Positions 40,695 to 47,327 of a DNA stretch of 47,327 nt are shown here, one piece after another. Each line of letters opens with the position of its first letter. The first letter of the stretch is position 1. Under the pieces are notes generated by a model. The model was not told the origin of the DNA, searched no databases, and saw nothing but the letters and a program-made list of their open reading frames with translations. The position numbers were made by a program, and so were the translations under genes. Source of the stretch: DATGLE01 sp035294325 (GTDB taxonomy: Bacteria > Chloroflexota > Ktedonobacteria > Ktedonobacterales > Ktedonobacteraceae); assembly GCA_035294325.1 (NCBI GenBank), contig DATGLE010000136.1, forward strand, positions 1 through 47,327. The letters run 5' to 3'.

Positions 40695-41725
40695 GGCTCA
40701 CCTCGCCGCGCTCCCAACCGCCGGCGCAGCAGCAGGAGCAGGAAAGGTCCTCCCACCAGCGTCGTCCAGACGCCAACTGGAAGCTCCTGCGGCGCGAAGG
40801 CCATACGCGCGAAAAGGTCGGCTCCGCTCAGCAGAATCGCACCGATCAACGCGGCGCAGGGCAGGATAGCGCGAGCGTCTGTTGTCTTCGAGATGCGCCG
40901 CGCGAGGTGGGGCGCCAGCAGCGCGATAAAAGAGATCGGCCCGCAGACCGCGACAACGGCGGCGACGAGAGCGGCGCCGAGTACGAGGATCAGCAGGCGC
41001 GCACTCGTCACCGGCAGGCCCAGTCCCCGCGCCACGTCGTCGCCCAGGCTGAGGACGTTCAGTGGACGCGCGCAGAGCAGGGCGAGCGGTATGCCAATCG
41101 CAGCCCACGGGAGCACGAGATAGACGTGCTGCCATGTGCGGTTCGCCAGGCTGCCAACGAGGAAGAGAAAGAGCACGCTGATATCGTTTTGCGATCCCAG
41201 GCTCATGAAGACGATCACGCTGGCATTGAGCAGGGCGGAGAGAGCGGCCCCGGTCAGAACGAGTCGCGCTGCATCCTGCGTGCGGCGCGCCGCCAGGAGC
41301 ACGATACTACCGCCGGTCAGCGCCCCGGCCAGCGCGAGCCAGGGGATAGCGCTAAAGATGACTGCGAGATGCAGGATGGTGATGGCCGCCACGACTACTG
41401 TAGCGCCGGCGCTGACTCCCAGCAGTTCCGGCCCGGCCAGGGCGTTGCGCAGAGCATCCTGGAGCATCGTCCCGCTGAGGGAGAGCATCGCGCCTGCCAG
41501 CATGGCGAGTGCCAGACGTGGCAGGCGGAGCTGGAGCACAACGACGCGGGCCAGCGCCGATCCTCCTCCGTTGATGATCCGCCAGAGATCGGGCGGCGAG
41601 AGCTGCGGCGTGCCGCAGAGCAGGGAAAGCAGCGCGATGCCTGCCAGCAGCACGCCGCAGCCTGCTATCAGCAGTAGTATCGGTGCGCGCCTGCCGCGCC
41701 ATGCGGATACGGGTGGGGCCTTCAT
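40691..41725 (-). CDS. FecCD-family iron-chelate ABC permease, first subunit
   Basis: 344 residues, multi-pass. Family motifs RLPRLALAMLAGAMLSLSG, GTMLQDALRNALAGPELLG, CGPISFIALLAPHLARRI and LPVGVWTTLVGGPFLLLLL are present. It pairs with the following permease. Its ATG overlaps the stop of the substrate-binding protein gene (ATGA at 41722-41725). Confidence 0.93.
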   Translation of the reverse strand: MKAPPVSAWRGRRAPILLLIAGCGVLLAGIALLSLLCGTPQLSPPDLWRIINGGGSALARVVVLQLRLPRLALAMLAGAMLSLSGTMLQDALRNALAGPELLGVSAGATVVVAAITILHLAVIFSAIPWLALAGALTGGSIVLLAARRTQDAARLVLTGAALSALLNASVIVFMSLGSQNDISVLFLFLVGSLANRTWQHVYLVLPWAAIGIPLALLCARPLNVLSLGDDVARGLGLPVTSARLLILVLGAALVAAVVAVCGPISFIALLAPHLARRISKTTDARAILPCAALIGAILLSGADLFARMAFAPQELPVGVWTTLVGGPFLLLLLRRRLGARRGEP

Positions 41726-42705
41726 GTCAGCGGTGTAGGGAATACGTCGGGATAGAGCTTATGCATCGCGTCGTCCAGCGCCAGCCCTAACGAGCGTGTG
41801 CCGCGACCAAAGATGTAGAAGCTCGGGTTGACTTCGTACACCTGCCCGTCCTTGACCGCCTTGAGGTGGCTCCAGACGGGGCTGTTCGCCAGTTGCTTAG
41901 AAAGTGGCTGGCTTGCCCCTATGGAGGCGATGAAGAGCACGTCGGGATTGACGGCCAGGATTTTCTCCAGCGAATAAGGCATCGCACCCGGCTCGTGATC
42001 GCTGGCTGCCGGGGCGCCGGGACCGGGCGCGGGCCACGGATAGCTCGTGGTTTGCGCCAGCAGCCCGCCGGGCAACGAGCCGGCGGTGAAAATGTTGAAG
42101 TTCACATCCGAACCGTAGATCAGCAAGGCCGATTTATTTTTTGGCGACTTCGCCTTGTACGCGGCCAGCTTGTTCAGGAAGCGCTGAGCAGCCTGGTCGG
42201 CCTGGGCGCTTCGCCCGGTCAGTCGACCAATATCCTTGAGATAGCGGATCGAATCGTTGTAGCTGGTGGGATTCATGATGTAGAGCGGTGCGATGGGCTT
42301 CAATGCGGAGCGCAAATTTTCGTCTGCATTCGCTATCCCGATCACCAGGTCCGGCGTAGCTTTTGCGATATCCTCGACATTGGGATCGAAGAAGCTGCCG
42401 CCGATCTTCGCAAAGCCTCTGGCCTTATCGCCGAAAAAGTGCGGATCCTGCCCGAAGGTATCGTTGACTGCTGCGGGCTGGAGTCCCAGTTCTGCAAGGA
42501 TGTCTTCGCAGAGCGAGACCAGGCAGGCGATGCGGGTGGGCGGCCTGGACAGCCTGACCGCCGTCCCGGTTGCGTCGGTGAAACTGAGATTGTTCGTCTT
42601 TGTGCTTGTTGAGTTGCCTGGAGTCGTCGTCGCCGGCTGGCTGCCGCATGAAATAAAGAGCGCCATGATCAACAGCGCGGCGAGAAGGCGGAAAGTTTTA
42701 AGCAT
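41722..42705 (-). CDS. Iron-siderophore ABC transporter substrate-binding lipoprotein (FecB/FepB-like)
   Basis: The signal peptide ends in a lipobox (LFISC, Cys at about residue 20), so it is membrane-anchored outside. The periplasmic-binding-protein III fold is suggested by RLSRPPTRIACLVSLCEDILAELGL, GGSFFDPNVEDIAKATPDLVIG, the long helix with DIGRLTGRSAQADQAAQRF, and NPDVLFIASIG. First gene of the operon; all four genes overlap by four bases. The ligand could be a ferric siderophore, haem or cobalamin; no riboswitch or clear Fur box is visible upstream. Confidence 0.92.
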   Translation of the reverse strand: MLKTFRLLAALLIMALFISCGSQPATTTPGNSTSTKTNNLSFTDATGTAVRLSRPPTRIACLVSLCEDILAELGLQPAAVNDTFGQDPHFFGDKARGFAKIGGSFFDPNVEDIAKATPDLVIGIANADENLRSALKPIAPLYIMNPTSYNDSIRYLKDIGRLTGRSAQADQAAQRFLNKLAAYKAKSPKNKSALLIYGSDVNFNIFTAGSLPGGLLAQTTSYPWPAPGPGAPAASDHEPGAMPYSLEKILAVNPDVLFIASIGASQPLSKQLANSPVWSHLKAVKDGQVYEVNPSFYIFGRGTRSLGLALDDAMHKLYPDVFPTPLT

Positions 42706-42860
42706 CTGGGATGTACTACTCCTGTGTGGCCTTTACCTTACATGCTAACAAAAATTTTGCCTGCCGTCGAGTTTGACATAATTCATACCAGAGCTTCCAG
42801 ATTGCCCCGGCTATGATAGAATGAGACTCTGTGAGAATGTTCTTGATTTGCCCGCTCTGG

Positions 42861-42980
42861 CCGGGCGCTCGCGCGGCGGAGCCGCGCCAGAACTATATAT
42901 CGTTGTATGATGGGAAATTGCGCCGCGCGCAATTTCCCATCATACAACGATATATAAGGCGAGCGCAGCAGGTGCAGGCA
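42861..42980. repeat. Compound palindrome copy 12
   Basis: Left arm GCTCGCGCGGCGGAGCCGCG, core with perfect 30-bp arms (42894-42923 and 42927-42956) around CGC, right arm GCGAGCGCAGCAGGTGCAGG. It sits in the divergent gap between the siderophore operon and the HD gene, ending about 20 bases before the latter's start. Confidence 0.83.
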
Positions 42981-42999
42981 TCGGAAATAGTGATGCTGA

Positions 43000-44403
43000 A
43001 TGAACAATCATCAATCGCCCGAACCTGTCGTAGAAGCGGAGATGCGTCACTGCTGGAGCGACGCGAACGGCCTCCCGCTGCTGCCGGATGAGAAGCCGGT
43101 GAGCACGGTGCGCGATAGCCTCTACGATCTGATCGCGCTGGGGCCGCGCGAAGAAAAATTAATCAGCACGCCCGAGTTCCTGCGTCTCCAGCAGGTAAAA
43201 CAGCTCGGCTTCGTCTATCGCGTCTGGCCCGGTGCGACGCATACGCGCTACGAGCACAGTCTGGGGAGCTATCATCTCACGGTGCGCGCCCTGCGGGCGT
43301 TGTTGCAGCGCGGCGAGGATGGCGGCCTGTACGGTGTCTCGCTCAGCAGCATCCAGGCGCTCATCGTGGCGGCCCTGCTGCACGACATCGGTCATTACCC
43401 CTACTCGCATACCATCGAAGAGCTTGGGCCGCCAGTTGCCTACCATGAGCAGGTGGGGCGAACGATTATCGAGAACAGCGAGATCGCGACGATCATCGAG
43501 CGCGACTATCATCTCTCGCCGGAGCGCGTGGCCGATTTCATCGATCCCCCCCGGGGGCGGGCGAGGTATGCCGACGATGAACTGCTAGGCCATCTGTTGA
43601 GCGGCGCGCTCGATGTCGATAAGCTCGATTACCTGCCGCGCGATGCCCGCGCCTGCAACGTGCCGTATGGCGGCGTGGATGTCTCGCGGCTGCTGGGAGC
43701 GCTGCGGGTACATACGGACGTGCAGGGCGAGCGGCATCTGGTGGTGACGCACAAGGGGATCAGCCCGCTGCATTCGCTGCTGCATGCACGCCAGGAGATG
43801 TTCGACAATATCTACTGGCACCATACCAGCCGCGCCTTTCAGGTAATGCTGGTGCGCGCCGTGCAGGAGGCGCTTATCGCCGGGGCGCTGTGTGCGGAGC
43901 AACTGGTGGGGCTGAACGATGCCTCGCTGCTGGCGCTGCTGCAAGAAGCCCGCATGCCGGTGAGCGCGCGCGCGCTGGCGCAGGAGTTGCAACTGCGCCG
44001 CCCCTATAAGGGAGTGCTGGAGGTGAGCCGGCTTGCCGGTCGCTTCTTCAATCGTCTCGATGCCCTCTTCTGGGATGCGGAGCGGCGGCGGCGCGTCGAG
44101 CAAGCGCTGGCGGCTGAACTGGCAAGCGCGCTGGAGGTGGAGATAGCGGACCACGAAGTGCTGCTGGATATCCCGCGCTCTGAGAAGTGGGAGATGGACG
44201 TGTGGATCTCGTTTGCCCATCCACCCGTCGGCATGGCGCCGCTAATGAAGTGGGTGGAGGTGACAGGGCTGCAATCCGACGACCTCGCCCGCTATGAACA
44301 GCACCAGCGCCGCATTCGCGTTGTGGCGCCCGAACGCCTGCGCCCGCTGTTGCTGGCGCGGCGGGATGATTTACTGCTGCCGTTGTTGGATAAGCTGACT
44401 TGA
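43000..44403 (+). CDS. HD-domain phosphohydrolase, dGTPase/SAMHD1-like (467 aa)
   Basis: Metal-dependent HD fold with HTRYEHSLGSYH (His81, His86), LLHDIGHYPYSH (His128, Asp129) and the second Asp in ALDVDKLDYLPRDA. The QVKQLGFVYRVWPGATHTRYEH stretch resembles SAMHD1-type dNTPases. The C-terminal 200 residues are helical, not assigned. The start is uncertain: ATG 43000 lacks a good ribosome site, and ATG 43045 behind GCGGAG would remove 15 residues. The precise substrate is not clear. Confidence 0.87.
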   Translation: MNNHQSPEPVVEAEMRHCWSDANGLPLLPDEKPVSTVRDSLYDLIALGPREEKLISTPEFLRLQQVKQLGFVYRVWPGATHTRYEHSLGSYHLTVRALRALLQRGEDGGLYGVSLSSIQALIVAALLHDIGHYPYSHTIEELGPPVAYHEQVGRTIIENSEIATIIERDYHLSPERVADFIDPPRGRARYADDELLGHLLSGALDVDKLDYLPRDARACNVPYGGVDVSRLLGALRVHTDVQGERHLVVTHKGISPLHSLLHARQEMFDNIYWHHTSRAFQVMLVRAVQEALIAGALCAEQLVGLNDASLLALLQEARMPVSARALAQELQLRRPYKGVLEVSRLAGRFFNRLDALFWDAERRRRVEQALAAELASALEVEIADHEVLLDIPRSEKWEMDVWISFAHPPVGMAPLMKWVEVTGLQSDDLARYEQHQRRIRVVAPERLRPLLLARRDDLLLPLLDKLT

Positions 44404-44438
44404 AGAGATTTAACCACCGGGAAGCGATACCGGGTGCC

Positions 44439-44578
44439 GGTAGGGGCGCGGCGCTGGCTGAATGCTCGGGTGGGGTGCCGGGGGCCAGACGCAAGCCCGC
44501 TCGCCAGATGGGAACGGTGGGGGATCATTTGGAGAGGCGGATTTGCGCTTTGGCCCCCACCCGGCGCCACGCTCCTAC
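44439..44578. repeat. 140-bp palindromic element in a convergent gap
   Basis: Ends GGTAGGGGCGCGGCGC and GGCGCCACGCTCCTAC are inverted repeats; inside, GGGTGGGG...GGGGGCCA pairs with TGGCCCCCACCC. The ends recall the 76-77-bp elements (GGTAGGGG...) at 7653 and 10356, but the interior differs. It lies between the HD gene and the TPR gene and may terminate both. Confidence 0.5.
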
Positions 44579-44605
44579 GTCAATCCCGGCATTTATGATG
44601 CTGGT

Positions 44606-45745
44606 TTACGAGCGCGGCGGCCTTCGACGCACGGTCACGGCTTTGTTGCGGTAGATCATCCTGATCGCCTTTTCGCGAATGCGGCGCGCGGGCGGATACT
44701 CCGGGTTGATATGTACGGCATGTTCGGCGGCCTTCGCGGCTTCGCGGTAGCGCTCAAGCCTGTAGAGCGTATCGGCTTTGAGCGTCCAGGTGCGCACGTT
44801 CGCCGGATCCATCTCCAGGATGTGCTCAATAGCCTTGAGAGCCTCATTGAAACGACCCATACCACGCAGCCCGCTCATATAGTTCTCCCAGGCAAACAGG
44901 CTCTCGGGCGTAAGTTCGGTGAGCGTGTGAGCGGTCTCTACCAGTTCGGCATGCATTTCCAGGGAGCGCAGGATCTGCGTTGCCTGCGTCAGCGAGGAAA
45001 CATCGTTCGGACTGATCTCCAGCGCCTGGCGTGCGGCAGCGCATGCCTCGCGCATGCGTCCGAGCCGGGTAAGTACTTCGACCTTCATCTGGAGGGCGAA
45101 AAGATAGCCCGGATCAAGCTCCTGGCTGCGATTAAATGCCTCCAGCGCCTCTATGAAACGGTTGAAATTGAGCAGTGCGATGCCCTTATTCGCCCAGGCG
45201 CGGGCATCCTGCGGCGCGAGTTCGACGGCGCGCTGCGCGCTGCGCAATGCCTCCGAGAACTTCTGCTGTAGCAACTGGAGGCCGCTGCGGTTAATCCATG
45301 CCAGCGCGAGGTTCGTATCGAGCAGCAGCGCCTGGTCGTTAGCAATAGTGGCTTCGGAGAAGCGTTCAAGCTTTTGTAGTGCGCGTGCCTTGTAGGCCAG
45401 CCCCTGCGCCGAGTTCGGATTAATGTCGAGCAGCGATTGTGCTGCCCTGTACAGCGACTCGTAGTGGCCCGTGCCATCTAACGCAATAGCCAGGCCCAGC
45501 AGGGCGTCTTCATCATATGCGTTATGGTGAAGGAGGGCCGAGAAGGTTTCGCTGGCCTGGAGCCAGCGCCTGGCCTGGAGATGCTCGTGGGCGCTCTGCC
45601 TGATCTGCTCAAGCTTGCCTGTTGTGCCTGATTGGATATCTTGCTCTTTCACCGTTATTGTTTCCTGTCCTGATAAGAAAGCAGTAGAGATGGATTCTAT
45701 GCTTTCCCGGTCCTCGTCCGTTCCCACAATATTTTTCTCCTGCAC
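44606..45745 (-). CDS. TPR-repeat protein (379 aa)
   Basis: After an acidic N-terminal 40 residues the protein is a run of about nine tetratricopeptide-like repeats (for example FSEATIANDQALLLDTNLAL, FIEALEAFNRSQELDPGYLF, YREAAKAAEHAVHINPEYPP) with the usual A-x-x...A/P pattern, ending in a basic tail. It is a protein-binding scaffold; no enzymatic domain, signal peptide or membrane helix is visible. Divergent from the HtrA gene across a 342-bp gap. Partner unknown. Confidence 0.88.
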   Translation of the reverse strand: MQEKNIVGTDEDRESIESISTAFLSGQETITVKEQDIQSGTTGKLEQIRQSAHEHLQARRWLQASETFSALLHHNAYDEDALLGLAIALDGTGHYESLYRAAQSLLDINPNSAQGLAYKARALQKLERFSEATIANDQALLLDTNLALAWINRSGLQLLQQKFSEALRSAQRAVELAPQDARAWANKGIALLNFNRFIEALEAFNRSQELDPGYLFALQMKVEVLTRLGRMREACAAARQALEISPNDVSSLTQATQILRSLEMHAELVETAHTLTELTPESLFAWENYMSGLRGMGRFNEALKAIEHILEMDPANVRTWTLKADTLYRLERYREAAKAAEHAVHINPEYPPARRIREKAIRMIYRNKAVTVRRRPPRS

Positions 45746-45837
45746 TAATTACGTCCTCATTATCTCATTATCGATCCTTGTGGGCAAGTCCCCTTCCCTT
45801 GAGAATAGGACTCTTTATTTTTCCTTCTTTCACCGGG

Positions 45838-45945
45838 CACTCGCGCGGCTCCGCCGCGCAAGGGAGATATGTTGTGTTGTGAGAAAATGCGCGCAGCGCA
45901 TTTTCTCACAACACAATCTATCCGGCGAGTGCCGCGGGCGCGAGT
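45838..45945. repeat. Compound palindrome copy 13
   Basis: Left arm ACTCGCGCGGCTCCGCCGCG, core arms of 27 bp with two mismatches (45866-45892 and 45896-45922) around GCA, apex TGCGC-GCA-GCGCA, right arm GCGAGTGCCGCGGGCGCGAG. It lies in the divergent gap between the TPR and HtrA genes (45746-46087, no gene seen). Confidence 0.82.
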
Positions 45946-46087
45946 AAGCGATCCCGCGCTCATACAGATTCTTTACAAATCCCTCAAAGATCTATAAGAA
46001 ACCTGCGCTATAGTATTGCTAAGAGATAAGAATAAACGTATGTAGTGTAGTGACAATCATGTGTGTGAACACCGGGAGTACTGAAAA

Positions 46088-47314
46088 ATGGCTTACCAGA
46101 ATGTAAATGATGAGGCAACAACCCCATATCAGCCCTTTCAGCAGCAGAAGGTAGTACCGCCGCAGAACAACAGGCCGCCAAAGCCGCCATCCAGGGGGCT
46201 GCGCACGGGCGCCATTATCGCGCTCGCGCTGGTGATCGCCCTGGTCTTCGGCGTTGGCCTCTTCGCCGGCTGGGAGTTTGGTCATAATAGCTCAACCGCT
46301 GTGGCCGATAATCCCGCAACGACGCTGCAACCGGGATCGAATCCTCAAACGCAGGCGACGGTGCCCGCGCTTACAGGGAACAATATCGATACGGTGCGTG
46401 AGGCAGTGATTGCGAAGGTCAAGCCTGCCGTCGTGGAGGTCGATGTGCAGACGCAGCGCGGTGGCGCGCTTGGCTCAGGGGTGATTATCGATGGTCGTGG
46501 ATATATTGTTACCAATAATCACGTCGTCGATGGTGCGCAGAGCATTCAGGTCGTGCTATCGAACGGCGCCAGGGAGAGCGCCCAGCTGGTGGGCACCGAT
46601 CCCGAGGACGATCTGGCGGTAATCAAGATCAACCCGCCGGCTAAGATGGCCGTGGCGACGCTGGGCGATTCGTCGAAGCTCGTTGTAGGACAGTCGGTGC
46701 TGGCAATTGGCAACCCCCTGGGCATTCAGGAGACTGTGACCAGTGGCATTATCAGCGCGTTGAACCGCACGGTAACTGAGCCGGGCGGAGCCACGCTCCC
46801 CGATGCGATTCAGACCGATGCCCCGATCAACCCGGGCAATAGCGGCGGGGCGCTGGTGGATATGCAGGGCAACGTCATCGGCATCCCGACGCTGACGGCG
46901 GTTGATCCCGAGTTCAATACCCCGGCGAGCGGCGTTGGTTTCGCCATCCCGTCCAATCGCGTCTCCTTCATTGCCAGGCAGATCATCGCCACGGGGCAGG
47001 TGACGCATACCGGGCGCGCGGGCCTCAACATCACGGCGACCACCGTAGACCAGATGGTAGCGGCTCAGGATAATCTCTCCGTCGATCATGGCGTGCTGGT
47101 TGTCAGTGTGACGCCTGGCGGAGCCGCCGCGCAGGCCGGTATCCAGGCCGGGGATGTGATCGTGCAGGTCAATGGTCAGGATATCAACGATCAATCATCG
47201 TTGAGCGATATCCTGGCGACCAAGAATCCTGGCGACAAGATCACGATGAAGGTCTATCGCGGCAATCAGCAGATGACCTTTAATGTTACGCTGGGCGAAT
47301 TGCAGGTCGGCTAA
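46088..47314 (+). CDS. Membrane-anchored HtrA/DegP-type serine protease with PDZ domain (408 aa)
   Basis: A Pro/Gln-rich cytoplasmic N-terminus and one helix (residues about 41-62) anchor the protein; the trypsin-like domain outside has His145 (VTNNHVV), Asp175 (DDLAVIKI) and Ser252 (NPGNSGGAL). A PDZ domain at about 310-400 contains GVLVVSVTPGGAAAQAGIQAG and GDVIVQVNGQDI. All catalytic residues are present. It probably acts in envelope protein quality control. A GGGAG ribosome site lies about 9 bases upstream. The gene is complete, ending 14 bases before the window edge. Confidence 0.94.
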   Translation: MAYQNVNDEATTPYQPFQQQKVVPPQNNRPPKPPSRGLRTGAIIALALVIALVFGVGLFAGWEFGHNSSTAVADNPATTLQPGSNPQTQATVPALTGNNIDTVREAVIAKVKPAVVEVDVQTQRGGALGSGVIIDGRGYIVTNNHVVDGAQSIQVVLSNGARESAQLVGTDPEDDLAVIKINPPAKMAVATLGDSSKLVVGQSVLAIGNPLGIQETVTSGIISALNRTVTEPGGATLPDAIQTDAPINPGNSGGALVDMQGNVIGIPTLTAVDPEFNTPASGVGFAIPSNRVSFIARQIIATGQVTHTGRAGLNITATTVDQMVAAQDNLSVDHGVLVVSVTPGGAAAQAGIQAGDVIVQVNGQDINDQSSLSDILATKNPGDKITMKVYRGNQQMTFNVTLGELQVG

Positions 47315-47327
47315 CAGGGGATCAGCA

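Noticed and set aside
42706..42860. Cobalamin riboswitch or Fur box before the siderophore operon
   Set aside because: I looked for the B12-box and for a 19-bp Fur-type dyad and could not recognise either.

Overview
The window reads like chromosomal DNA of a Chloroflexota bacterium of the class Ktedonobacteria. This is inference from gene content, not from a search: moderately high GC, an F420-dependent glucose-6-phosphate dehydrogenase, NodU-type carbamoyltransferase, long stretches of accessory genes, FtsX/HtrA/TPR housekeeping genes of Gram-positive-like style, and very abundant intergenic palindromic repeats. I do not name a genus.

Layout. 1-4.5 kb: the start-proximal part of an inositol-catabolic hydrolase (iolD, cut by the window edge), two ArsR-type regulators in convergent orientation, and an unusual HTH-histidine kinase. 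4.6-8.0 kb: a minus-strand thiamin salvage operon (tenA-thiD-thiM-thiE) with a canonical TPP riboswitch and promoter; its genes overlap or abut. 8.0-8.9 kb: a truncated IS3-family insertion sequence that keeps its promoter and frameshift site. 9.2-14.5 kb: a candidate peptide-export system with three double-glycine-leader peptides (two near-identical Ser/Gly-rich paralogues and one His-rich), a very short membrane-fusion protein, a C39-peptidase ABC exporter with a strange N-terminal extension, and a lipoprotein. 14.6-18.4 kb: tRNA-Val, small membrane proteins, a ComB-like phosphatase, an alkyltransferase and a small HTH protein. 18.4-19.8 kb: a TnpB-type gene with a candidate omega-RNA. 19.8-24.3 kb: a large FtsX-type permease and a secreted phosphoesterase.

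24.8-31.0 kb holds a glycan-like biosynthetic run (carbamoyltransferase, two family-2 glycosyltransferases, radical SAM/SPASM enzyme, family-9 glycosyltransferase). 31-38.5 kb is mixed metabolism: hydrolase, phosphoribosyltransferase, Fgd, ribosomal protein L31, a UgtP/MGDG-synthase-like glycosyltransferase, a dual-specificity phosphatase and a HAD phosphatase. 38.9-42.7 kb is a four-gene ferric-siderophore-type ABC uptake operon on the minus strand, translationally coupled throughout. 43-47.3 kb: HD phosphohydrolase, TPR protein and a membrane-anchored HtrA protease.

The most striking non-gene signal is a family of at least 13 compound palindromes in the gaps between genes. Each has similar outer GC-rich hairpins and similar ends, but a central inverted repeat (16-31 bp arms, usually perfect) whose sequence is different in nearly every copy while self-complementarity is kept. 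Together with the peptide-export cluster this is the best candidate for something undescribed.
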